This document shows positions 43,898 to 54,250 of a DNA stretch of 64,000 nucleotides, one piece after another. A program made the position numbers and the translations under genes. Positions within the stretch are counted from its first letter, which is position 1; the number at the start of each line of letters is the position of its first letter. A model generated the notes under the pieces. It worked only from the letters and a program-made list of their open reading frames with translations. It made no database searches and was not told the origin of the DNA. The stretch comes from Corynebacterium sp. (GTDB lineage Bacteria > Actinomycetota > Actinomycetes > Mycobacteriales > Mycobacteriaceae): positions 210,673 to 274,672 of the forward strand of contig NZ_JAUNLS010000001.1 in the NCBI RefSeq assembly GCF_030532325.1, written 5' to 3'.

Positions 43898-45517
43898 TCA
43901 GTCGATGTTGCGCTCTAAATTAAACCATTGAGGAACAACACCACTCCCGGCATTCGTCTCATATAGCGGAAACATAGTATTCACTCCACGCGTTTCTGAA
44001 GCGCTAGGAAGGAAAACTTGAGTTTCCACCACTCCTCGGAGCGTAAATGACCGCCCAGTATTGATTTGTTTGCCGTCGCTGGTACGGAAAGCTTCATAGA
44101 TAGGGGTCTCGTAAACCCGATCGGTTCCCTCCATGCGATCTTGACAAAGACCCTCAAAATACTTCTTGATGGAATACAGGTTCCAGATACCGTGCTTGTG
44201 ATAAATCTTGTCATAGCCCCAAGGTTTACTTCCTGTAGTGTTGTACCACCCCCGCCGCAGAACCACAGGAACACCGCACCTGTCTTTCGTAGACAGGACC
44301 ACTGCATCGGTATACGCGTTGCCCCCCAGCCGTGGGGACGGATCGAAGTGTGCGGTTCGCGTGCTCAAGGCCGCCTCCGGGAAGAAAGCCGGGGAAGAGC
44401 TTTTCTAGTTGTTGGCCGTGAATACTTCCCTTCTCAAAGGTTTGTTTTCTCCAACCGTCGGCTTCTTGGACAGGATCCCCCGTAGGGTATCCGACATCAC
44501 CGGCAATAGCGCCTGAGTACACCCATTGTAAAAGAACGTCGCCGGTTATAGCGTGCGCTCCGTAATGTGGATGCCAGATCATTATCCCACGCTGAAATAG
44601 GTTATATCGTCCTATTCCGTCGGGGGCCGGTTCTTCACTGCTGATGGGAAAACCCAGCACACTGTTCTGCGCCCCGAGTTCTTGCCATTTGTCATAAATC
44701 CGCCCCTGGATACCCGCCTGTACAGCAGGAATAGCATTGCGAGTGTAGATATGACCACCTTGGTAGTCCTGCTTGAACCAGGCATCCCCCAAGGCGATGT
44801 CATTAGTGAGCGGGTAGCCGAAGTAACCTCTTTCCCAACCGTGCGCTGCCCACACGACAGTGGCAGGAATACTCACGCTGTGAGCCCCGGTAGTGGGATG
44901 CCAGTAAATAAACCCGTTGACAAACTCAGAGCGCTTACCCACCTTGTCCGGATTGGTCAGCTCGTTGCTTTTGGGAAAAGCCAGGAAACTGCGTGGCCCT
45001 CCCAGAGAATCATAGAGTTGGCGAATTGCTCCGCAGACCTCAAAAGGCGATGGCCAGTACACTCTACACTGAGGGGCAGCAGACAGGGCAACGCCGCTTC
45101 GCTCTTGAGCTTGCAGGCGTGCTTCTTTGGTTTCTGCCAGATCTGCTTCTTGTTTAGTGAACCCGGCGGGTACCTGTTGCCTATCGCTGCGCATCTGCCC
45201 AGGAACAACAGTTGCGTGTGGTGAGACTGTCGGCGTCCACTGTTCGCCGCGATGCGGGTGCAGCTCATTATTCTGGACGTCTACTGAAGGCCTCTTAGCC
45301 CACTCTGGAAGGATTGGGATGACAAGAGCATCAGAGGGATTCTCGTGGGCAGTTCCCGCATCGGGTGCAGTCGCTTCAGCTGTTCCACCAAATACGCTTG
45401 CTTGCGTATTAGTTAAACCAGGCAGAGAGACAGACTGTGCTACCGCGCTTACGGGGGCAGCAACGACCAGTATGACCGATGAGAAAAAGCAAAGAACCGA
45501 GACAAGAAAGAATTCAT
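43898..45517 (-). pseudogene. Secreted LGFP-repeat protein, frameshifted at both ends
   Basis: Three reading frames are needed. ATG 45517, preceded by GAGG, opens MNSFLSRFFAF in one frame. The hydrophobic signal core (SSVILVVAAPVSAVAQS) lies in a second frame after a run of five T (minus strand; 45484-45488). One extra T would join them. The second frame then carries about four LGFP repeats (e.g. LGFPISSEEPAPDG, GIMIWHPHYGAHAITG). Near 44402-44412 the sense moves to a third frame that continues with HFDPSPRLGGNAYTDAVVLS, GYDKIYHKHGIWNLYSI and on to the stop at 43898; removing one A from an AAAA run would join these. LGFP repeats occur in secreted cell-wall proteins of Corynebacteriales. AT-richer than its neighbours. 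Either a decayed gene, phase-variable, or read errors. Confidence 0.65.
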
Positions 45518-45734
45518 AACACAAACCTCGAGAAAAACGAGAATGGACGAGACCTGCGCCTGTTTCAACACATAGCGGCAACCGGCAAACTCCGCTACTC
45601 AACCTCAGTCGCGGGCATTGGAATCCACAGGCAACATATACACTCGCTTCCAGGGGATGCCCTAGGCTACGAGCAAGGATGTAAAAAGCCTTCGCAGCTT
45701 CGCAGGTATACAGCAGAGCTTTGGTAGGTAAATC

Positions 45735-46208
45735 ATGGAGCATATTGAGCTTATCGACGGGAAATGGGTCACGACGGATGACTGGAACATTACCCTCTTT
45801 GGGCGATATATGAACTCACTTTTGAAAAGATATCAGCCGTCCGAAAATGGTCTTTCTCCAGAAGATTTTGAACTTCGTGCAGCTTGGAGAACCCACAAAC
45901 ACGTCTTTGCTGTATTCTCCGTCAAAACATCCACAGGGCTCGCCTTCGTCGGAATGGAGATTGACCCACTACCTGGAGCCGTTGTTCCATCGGAAGGGCT
46001 CAACGTCTCGTCAGAAGAGCAAACAGCGGTGTCTGCGTGGACCGATCAACTTGCGGGCGATGCCATAGCACATAGAATCGATTACACCGCCGGAGATAAA
46101 ATTCAGTGGCGTTGGAAAAGCACCGAGGGTGTTCCTCGCTATTTCTCCGACCTCAAAACAATGAATACCGAGGTCTACCTTCCTTCCACACCACACGACG
46201 AAGCGTAA
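45735..46208 (+). CDS. Orphan small protein in AT-rich insert
   Basis: 157 residues, no signal peptide or membrane segment, acidic. Begins MEHIELIDGKWVTTDDW; an RBS AGGTAA lies about 6 nt ahead. Codon use is less GC-biased than the flanking genes. The shape, with a single small beta-rich domain and no known motif, resembles immunity or accessory proteins, but there is no evidence for either. Divergent from the LGFP gene. Confidence 0.65.
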   Translation: MEHIELIDGKWVTTDDWNITLFGRYMNSLLKRYQPSENGLSPEDFELRAAWRTHKHVFAVFSVKTSTGLAFVGMEIDPLPGAVVPSEGLNVSSEEQTAVSAWTDQLAGDAIAHRIDYTAGDKIQWRWKSTEGVPRYFSDLKTMNTEVYLPSTPHDEA

Positions 46209-46261
46209 GCGGTGCATGAGGTGCGCCGAATGCGCGCGCCGCGTCCGGTGGTGCGGCATCT

Positions 46262-48607
46262 CTAGGCCACGTAGCTGGCCAGATAGCGCCCGGTCACGGA
46301 CTCGGCGGCCGGCCCGCTGCCGGCCTGGGCCTCCACGAGCTCGCGCGGCGAGCACGCCGCCACCACCTGGCCGCCGGCCGAACCGGCTCCCGGGCCCACG
46401 TCGATGACGTAGTCCGCGTGGGCAATCACCGCGAGGTGGTGCTCCACGCAGATAACGCTCATACCGGAATCCACCAGGTAGTCGAGCAGATCGAGGAGCG
46501 CGGAGACGTCGGCAAGATGCAGCCCCGTGGAGGGCTCATCGAGGATGATGATGTCCGCCACCGCCTTCTTATCCGCCAGGTGCACCGCCAGCTTGAGGCG
46601 CTGACGCTCACCGCCGGAGAGCGTGTTGAGCGGCTGGCCCAGGGTGATATAGCCCAGCCCCACCTTGACCAGGTGCTCGCAGATCTTGCGGGCCGCGGTG
46701 ACCTTCGCCTCCTGAAAGAACTCCACGGCCTCCGCCGCCGGCAGCGCGAGCACCTCGGCGATGTTCTTGCCGGCCAGGGTGTGCTCGAGCACCTCCTGGG
46801 CAAAACGGCGTCCCTCGCAGACCTCGCAGGGCACGTCCACCCCATCCATGAAGCCGAACTCCACGTAGACCACGCCCGCACCCGAACACTTGGGGCACGC
46901 GCCCTCGGAGTTAAAGGAATAGAGCCCCGGCGTGGTGCCCGCGTTGGCCTTGGCAAAGGCCTTGCGGATGGAATCCAGCGCCCCAGTGTAGGTAGCCGGG
47001 TTGGAGCGCCGCGAGCCGCGAATCGCCCCCTGGTCCACCACCAGGATCCGCTCGTTATCCGGCAGGCAGCTCAGCAGCGAGGACTTGCCGGAGCCGGCCA
47101 CGCCGGTGATAGCACCCAGCACCCCCAGCGGGATATCCACGTCCACGCCGCGCAGGTTATTCGCCCGCGCGTCCCGGATGGGCAAGAACTCTGCCGGCGT
47201 GCGCACGTTGGGCTTGAGCTGCGGCCTATCCGCCAGGTGGCGCCCGGTGAGGGTATCGGCCGCACGCAGCTCCTCCACCGTCCCGGCAAAGACCACCTCT
47301 CCCCCGCGGGGGCCGGCCAGCGGGCCCATGTCCACGACGTAATCGGCAATCCCGATGGTCTCCGGCTTGTGCTCGATGACCAGCACGGTGTTGCCCTTGT
47401 CCCGCAGCTGCAGCAGCAACGCGTTGAGCTTGGCGACGTCATGCGGGTGCAGCCCCGCGGTGGGCTCATCGAAGACATAGGTGACATCCGTCAGCGCCGA
47501 ACCCAGATGCCGCACCATGCGGGTGCGCTGCGCCTCACCGCCGGAGAGCGTGCCGGTGGGCCGGTCCAGGCTGAGGTAGCCCAGGCCGATCTCGATGGCG
47601 TTGGCGACGGCGCGGCGGAGGGACTCGACAAGCGGGGCGGAGCCGGGATCGGTAATCCCCTCCAGCCACGCGGCGACCTCGACGAGCTCCATAGAGCAGA
47701 CCTCGGCGATGGACTTGCCCGCCAGCAGCGATTCGCGGGCGTGGCGCGCCAGGCGGGTGCCACCGCACTCGGGGCACTCGACGGCCACCACCGCGCGCTC
47801 CACGAACTCGCGCATGTGCTTTTGCAGGCTGGCCTTGTCCTTAGAGAGCACCGAAGCTTTCATCCGGGCCACCAGCCCCTGGTAGCTCATGGAGACCCCG
47901 CCCACCTTGACCTTGACGTCGGTGAGGTAGAAGAGCGCCTCGCGCTGCTCCTCGGTGAACTCGCGCACCGGCTGATCCGCCGGGTAAAGGCCGGATTCCG
48001 CGTAGGCCTTCCACATCCAGGAGCCCACCTTCATTCCGGGGTAAAGGATGGCGCCGTCGTTGAGGCTCAGGGAGAAATCCACCAGCTCGTGCAGGTCGAT
48101 ATCGTACACGCGCCCGGTGCCCTCGCACTCCGGGCACATGCCGCCGGTGCGCTCGAAGCTGCGCACTTCCTTGGATCCGTTGATCTCAATCGCGCCGCGC
48201 CCCGAGGCCGAGGGCACGTTGAAGGAATAGGCAGCCGGCCCGCCGGCGTTAGGCTGCGCCAGCCGGGAGTAGAGCACGCGTAGCGAGCCCAGGATGTCTG
48301 TGGCGGTGCCGAAGGTCGAGCGCGCGTTGGCCACCATCGGCTCCTGCCCCACCACGATGGCAGCGGTCAGCCCTTCGAGCTGGTCCACGTCCGGCCGCGC
48401 CAGCGACTCCATGAAGCCCTGGACAAACCCCGGGTAGGTCTCGTTGATGAGCCGCTGGGACTCCGCGGCGACGGTGCCAAAGACCAGGGAGGACTTTCCG
48501 GAGCCGGAGACACCGCTAAAGACCGTCAGCCGGCGCTTGGGGATGTTCACCGAAACGTTGCGCAGGTTGTTATCCCGCGCGCCATGAACGCGAATGTATT
48601 CTTGCAC
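46262..48607 (-). CDS. UvrA-like ABC ATPase lacking the UvrB-binding insert
   Basis: 781 residues, against about 950 for UvrA. First ATPase half: Walker A SGVSGSGKSSLVFGT, signature LSGGEAQRTRMV, Walker B VFDEPTAGLHP. Second half: GVAGSGKSSLLSCL, LSGGERQRLKLA, ILDEPSTGLH. Zinc-binding pairs are seen at CPECEGTG, CPECGGTR, and CPKCSGAG with CEVCEGRR. Between Walker A and the first Cys pair the UvrB-binding domain is missing, as in UvrA2/DrrC-type paralogues that give drug or DNA-damage tolerance. A separate full-length UvrA is expected elsewhere. Confidence 0.85.
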   Translation of the reverse strand: MQEYIRVHGARDNNLRNVSVNIPKRRLTVFSGVSGSGKSSLVFGTVAAESQRLINETYPGFVQGFMESLARPDVDQLEGLTAAIVVGQEPMVANARSTFGTATDILGSLRVLYSRLAQPNAGGPAAYSFNVPSASGRGAIEINGSKEVRSFERTGGMCPECEGTGRVYDIDLHELVDFSLSLNDGAILYPGMKVGSWMWKAYAESGLYPADQPVREFTEEQREALFYLTDVKVKVGGVSMSYQGLVARMKASVLSKDKASLQKHMREFVERAVVAVECPECGGTRLARHARESLLAGKSIAEVCSMELVEVAAWLEGITDPGSAPLVESLRRAVANAIEIGLGYLSLDRPTGTLSGGEAQRTRMVRHLGSALTDVTYVFDEPTAGLHPHDVAKLNALLLQLRDKGNTVLVIEHKPETIGIADYVVDMGPLAGPRGGEVVFAGTVEELRAADTLTGRHLADRPQLKPNVRTPAEFLPIRDARANNLRGVDVDIPLGVLGAITGVAGSGKSSLLSCLPDNERILVVDQGAIRGSRRSNPATYTGALDSIRKAFAKANAGTTPGLYSFNSEGACPKCSGAGVVYVEFGFMDGVDVPCEVCEGRRFAQEVLEHTLAGKNIAEVLALPAAEAVEFFQEAKVTAARKICEHLVKVGLGYITLGQPLNTLSGGERQRLKLAVHLADKKAVADIIILDEPSTGLHLADVSALLDLLDYLVDSGMSVICVEHHLAVIAHADYVIDVGPGAGSAGGQVVAACSPRELVEAQAGSGPAAESVTGRYLASYVA

Positions 48608-48668
48608 GCACTCATCCTAGGTGCTCGCCGGCCGCTGGGCACATGAGAAACACTGCGCGCATGGGAAA

Positions 48669-48711
48669 CGCCCCGCGCGCTGCCTGCCGGAGCAGGCGAG
48701 CGTGCGGGGCG
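48669..48711 (-). terminator. Terminator hairpin of groES-groEL1
   Basis: CGCCCCGC (48669-48676) pairs with GCGGGGCG (48704-48711), and inside it GCCTGC pairs with GCAGGC around CGGA. On the minus strand TTTCCC follows. It lies 22-64 nt after the groEL1 stop. Confidence 0.6.
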
Positions 48712-48732
48712 CAAAGAGAAGCAGGGCCAGCG

Positions 48733-50648
<1,916 letters not shown>

Positions 50649-50760
50649 GATGTTTCCTCCAGTAAGTCTGTACGCAATACGTAGGTGTGCGCGAGCCGAG
50701 CTCGCAGTGGGTGTCCAGCACAGCCGTCGTCGCGGGTGAACAACTGTGGTTCAACACTGA

Positions 50761-50787
50761 CTAGCACTCTACCCCCGAGACTGCTAA
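50761..50787 (-). promoter_or_regulatory. CIRCE operator (HrcA) of groES-groEL1
   Basis: CTAGCACTC-N9-GACTGCTAA matches the CIRCE consensus TTAGCACTC-N9-GAGTGCTAA with one change per arm. It lies 112 nt upstream of the groES ATG. Confidence 0.88.
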
Positions 50788-50838
50788 CCCTCAACGTCGC
50801 CCGGCGCAGCGCGCTTTGAGACAGACGTAGCCGCGCCT

Positions 50839-51267
50839 TTAGACAGACTTATCGGAGTTGATGACCGCATTGCGCCACAGGTTGTATTCCTCCGGCATGT
50901 CCTCGCGGTAGTTCTTCACCGCGCGGATGCCGTGCTCCACGGCGGCGATGACCTCATCGATGTTGTGGTCCTCGCCGTCGGCGGCCACGAAGATCACCGG
51001 GCCGCAGATGGCGCGGATCGGATCCTGTAGAAAGGCGGAGTTGCCGGTGTCGGCGGCGTTGCGCGCGAGGGAGGCCACGGGGTTCGGCTCCGCGCCCTCT
51101 GCCTTGGCGTTGGGGTTGAAGAGCGCAGCGTAGGTGGAACCATCCTCCTGGAAGGCCACGGACACGCGGTCCTCGGTGGCACCGCCCAGGAACTCGGCGG
51201 CGGAGTCCAGTTCGAAGTTGACGGAACGACGAGTCAGATCAGGATTGACAAGAAAACCGGCGGTCAT
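50839..51267 (-). CDS. Conserved hypothetical cytosolic protein
   Basis: 142 residues from ATG 51267 with RBS AAGGAGCTC. No membrane or signal segment; compact alpha/beta with NFELDSAAEFLGGATEDRVS near the start and VIFVAADGEDHNIDEVI in the second half. No family recognised. Encoded between tsaD and groES in the same direction. Confidence 0.75.
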   Translation of the reverse strand: MTAGFLVNPDLTRRSVNFELDSAAEFLGGATEDRVSVAFQEDGSTYAALFNPNAKAEGAEPNPVASLARNAADTGNSAFLQDPIRAICGPVIFVAADGEDHNIDEVIAAVEHGIRAVKNYREDMPEEYNLWRNAVINSDKSV

Positions 51268-51412
51268 GGCGAAAGAGAGCTCCTTGAAAGGCCAGGTGGG
51301 CAGTATCGCGTGAAACGTTACCGCCGGTCAGAGCTAGCTGCATCCGCTGCAGGGAAAACTTTTGGTGAACAGTGCGCTCTGCCGAGCACGAAGCTGCCTG
51401 GCGCGCGGCTGC

Positions 51413-52462
51413 CTAGCGCGCGGCCACCAGTGGCACCTCGGCCTCCAGCTGGGTGTCCGTGGGGCAGTCCAGCCCGGAGGGCGCAGCGCCCTCGTGGATG
51501 AGCTGCGCGGCCACCGCCGCGATCATAACGCCGTTATCAGTACAGAGCTTGAAGCGCGGCACGCGCAGCTCGATGCCCGCGGACTCGCAGCGCTTGGCCG
51601 CCAGGGCGCGCAGCCGCGAGTTAGCCGCCACGCCGCCGCCGAGCAGCAGCACTTGGGCGCCGGTGTCCTGGCAGGCGCGCACGGCCTTGGCGGTGAGCAC
51701 GTCCGCCACCGCCTCCTGGAAGGAGGCGCAGATGTCCTCGATGGAGACCACGCGGCCTTCTTTTTCCGCCTTCTCCACGTAGCGCGCCACCGCGGTCTTG
51801 ACCCCGGAGAAGGAGAAGTTGTGCCGGTTGGGCCCGCGCAGATCCTCCGCGCGGGACAGCCCCCGCGGAAAGTCGATGCTCGGGCTGCCCTGCGCGGCCA
51901 ACTTGTCGATGATCGGCCCGCCCGGATAACCCAGCCCCAGCAGGCGGGAGACTTTGTCGTAGGCTTCACCGGCGGCGTCGTCAAGCGTGGTGCCCAGCTC
52001 CTTCATCGGCTTGCCCACGGCCTCAACCTCCAGCAGCTGGGTGTGCCCGCCGGAGACCAGAAGCGCCACAGCGTGCGGCAGCTCCTCGCCCTCCAGGTTG
52101 GCCACCGCGACGTGCCCGCCCAGGTGGTTGACCCCATAGAAGGGCACGCCCCACGCGGAGGCGAAGGCCTTGGCCGCCGAGGCGCCCACCAGCAGCGCAC
52201 CGGCCAGGCCCGGGCCCACGGTGGCGGCCACGGCATCCGGCTTGTCGATTCCCGCCTCCTCCAGCGCCGCGCGCATGACCTGCGGCATGGCCTCGAGGTG
52301 CGCACGGGAGGCGATCTCCGGGACCACGCCGCCGAAGCGGGCATGCTGCTCCATGGAGGAGGCGACGGCGTCGGCGAGGATCTCCATGTGGCCGTCCTCG
52401 GAAAGGCGGATGATGCCCACGCCGGTCTCATCACAGGAGGACTCGATACCCAGAATGATCAT
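51413..52462 (-). CDS. tsaD: tRNA t6A transferase subunit TsaD
   Basis: 349 residues, ASKHA fold. Metal-binding HLGGH in [23 protein letters not shown] and the late [11 protein letters not shown] are intact. Transfers threonylcarbamoyl to A37 of ANN-decoding tRNAs with TsaB and TsaE, both encoded nearby. ATGA overlap with rimI. Confidence 0.95.
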   Translation of the reverse strand: MIILGIESSCDETGVGIIRLSEDGHMEILADAVASSMEQHARFGGVVPEIASRAHLEAMPQVMRAALEEAGIDKPDAVAATVGPGLAGALLVGASAAKAFASAWGVPFYGVNHLGGHVAVANLEGEELPHAVALLVSGGHTQLLEVEAVGKPMKELGTTLDDAAGEAYDKVSRLLGLGYPGGPIIDKLAAQGSPSIDFPRGLSRAEDLRGPNRHNFSFSGVKTAVARYVEKAEKEGRVVSIEDICASFQEAVADVLTAKAVRACQDTGAQVLLLGGGVAANSRLRALAAKRCESAGIELRVPRFKLCTDNGVMIAAVAAQLIHEGAAPSGLDCPTDTQLEAEVPLVAAR

Positions 52463-52965
52463 CGCTGGTTCCTTTCGCTGGTGCGGGGCCTGACCATGGT
52501 GTGTGCGTCGGCCCCGGAGGGTTGGTAGTAGTTGCGGCGGATGCCGGTGTGGATGAAGCCATAGGCCTCGTAGAGCGAGATGGCCGGCACGTTGCCCACG
52601 CGCACTTCGAGGAAGACGGGGGCGTCATACATGTCGGCCACATAGACGATGTTGTCCATCATCATCCGGGCCACCCCACGGCGCTGAGCCTCGGGCGCCA
52701 CGCCGATGGTGTGGATTTCAAACTCCGGGGAGTCCGCGGGCCCCAGCTTGCCGATGCCCGCGTAGCCCAGCAGCGGCCGCGGCGGCGCGGGATCCGCGCC
52801 CTCCGGGTCTTCGGGGGCCTCATCCACCGCGATGTAGAACGTGTGCGCGGCGGCGATCTCCTGCTCGAAGGCCCGCGCGGGCCAGGGGCTCTCCCCCGGG
52901 AAGAGGACTTTCTCCAGCTCGGCGCAGCGCGCGGCGTCCGCGGCCTCCAAGGGGCGCAGCCTCAT
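52459..52965 (-). CDS. rimI: Ribosomal protein alanine N-acetyltransferase RimI-like
   Basis: 168 residues from ATG 52965 with AGGGGG ahead. GNAT fold with the acetyl-CoA motif [16 protein letters not shown] and the C-terminal [17 protein letters not shown]. An acidic/Pro-rich insert ([17 protein letters not shown]) lies around residues 50-66. Fixed between tsaB and tsaD, as in many actinobacteria. Confidence 0.9.
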   Translation of the reverse strand: MRLRPLEAADAARCAELEKVLFPGESPWPARAFEQEIAAAHTFYIAVDEAPEDPEGADPAPPRPLLGYAGIGKLGPADSPEFEIHTIGVAPEAQRRGVARMMMDNIVYVADMYDAPVFLEVRVGNVPAISLYEAYGFIHTGIRRNYYQPSGADAHTMVRPRTSERNQR

Positions 52966-52975
52966 CGCATACCCC

Positions 52976-53680
52976 CTAAAGCAGCCCGGCGACGTCCGGC
53001 AGCGCGGACGAGCGCGGCTTCGGCTTCGGCGGCACCGCATCCGGGCGGCGCAGGTAGAGCGGAACCAGGGGCTCCGGAGTGCAGTCCAGCTGCGCCACGC
53101 CCACCAGGCCCGCAGCCCGCGGGGTGGCCCACTCGCGCGGCAGGCCGGCCAGCTGCTCGGGCAGGCGCGGGGCGATAGCCTCGGGGATGACGATGTGCTC
53201 AAGCCCTCCGGCAGCCTCCCCTGCGGCTTCTTCCACCGCAGCGAGGAGATCCTCCGGCCGGGTCACCCCGGGGCCGGCCAGGCGCTCCTCCCCTTGGAAG
53301 ATGGCCCAGTAGACTTCCTTGCGGCGGGCGTCGATGGCCACCAGCCGGGTCCCCTCACCACGGGCGGCCACTCCCCGATTGATAGCGTCAAGCGTGCACA
53401 CGCCGTGCACCGGTAGCGAGAGCGCAACCCCGAGCGCGGAGGCGGTGGCCATGCCCACGCGCAGCCCGGTGAAGGGGCCGGGGCCCGTGCCGACGACGAT
53501 GGCGTCGAGGTCGGCGTAGCTCCGCGCGGCCCCAGCAAGCAAGGCCTCAATGGTGGGGATGAGCTGCTCGTTGTGGGCGCGGGTATCGCCGATCACCCGG
53601 TCCACCGCCTGCCCGGTCTCGGTGTCCACCAGGCCCGTCACCAGATCGGTGGTGGCGGTATCTATTGCCAGAACCAGCAT
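52976..53680 (-). CDS. tsaB: TsaB, tRNA t6A complex subunit
   Basis: 234 residues. VLAIDTATTDLVTGLVD at the N-terminus and VVGTGPGPFTGLRVGMATA are the TsaB signatures. The C-terminal 25 residues are a basic extension (KPKPRSSALPD). Scaffold that pairs with TsaD. Confidence 0.93.
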   Translation of the reverse strand: MLVLAIDTATTDLVTGLVDTETGQAVDRVIGDTRAHNEQLIPTIEALLAGAARSYADLDAIVVGTGPGPFTGLRVGMATASALGVALSLPVHGVCTLDAINRGVAARGEGTRLVAIDARRKEVYWAIFQGEERLAGPGVTRPEDLLAAVEEAAGEAAGGLEHIVIPEAIAPRLPEQLAGLPREWATPRAAGLVGVAQLDCTPEPLVPLYLRRPDAVPPKPKPRSSALPDVAGLL

Positions 53681-53700
53681 GCTTGTTATCCCTTGACTTC

Positions 53701-54189
53701 TTAGCCCACGAACTGCCAGGCGTCACCCACGCGCTGGAACTGCAGCGGCTGGCCGGGCTGTACCGGGTAGACATCGGGTTTGCCCTCAGGAATGTACTCT
53801 GCCAACACGCCGCACATATCAATGCTCTGCGGATCCATCTTTTCGGCGGCAGCCGAGCCGAACTGATCAACGGCCAGGTAGTATCCGGCGCCCTCCGGAA
53901 CCTTGCCGTCAACAAAATCCACGCCCATGGGATCCAGGCCGGACTCCTTCAGGTCTTGCTCGGTGGTGCCGGGGCAGACCACCAGGCCCTGCATCCAACG
54001 ATCACCGTAGACATCCTGCGGAACGAGAACGGCAAACTGCAGGTTATCGGGGTACTTCTCCAACGTGGCAGCAACGGTGCTTTCCATCAACGGCTTGTCA
54101 CGGAACTGCGTCAATGCGATCAACAGTGCGAGAAAAACGGCGAATCCGCCAATGACAACGGTGGTGATGAACTGAGCAACCTTGCTCAT
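53701..54189 (-). CDS. Membrane-anchored protein of unknown function
   Basis: 162 residues from ATG 54189 with AAGGAG. One N-terminal membrane segment (about 5-27) and an extracytoplasmic domain with two Cys (VVCPGTTE, DMCGVLAE), perhaps a disulfide. Its product could be exported. No known family. Confidence 0.75.
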   Translation of the reverse strand: MSKVAQFITTVVIGGFAVFLALLIALTQFRDKPLMESTVAATLEKYPDNLQFAVLVPQDVYGDRWMQGLVVCPGTTEQDLKESGLDPMGVDFVDGKVPEGAGYYLAVDQFGSAAAEKMDPQSIDMCGVLAEYIPEGKPDVYPVQPGQPLQFQRVGDAWQFVG

Positions 54190-54250
54190 AAAAACTGCGC
54201 TCCTTTGTTGGGGGTCGGACGCGTACATCCTACTCGACGCCCCCACCGCA

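Noticed and set aside
45518-45743. Upstream extension of the LGFP reading frame
   Set aside because: The extra N-terminal residues have no signal-peptide character and the true start with RBS is ATG 45517 in another frame.
46418-48283. 621-codon frame antisense to the UvrA-like gene
   Set aside because: A shadow frame: no domain, no RBS, and the opposite strand encodes complete ATPase motifs.
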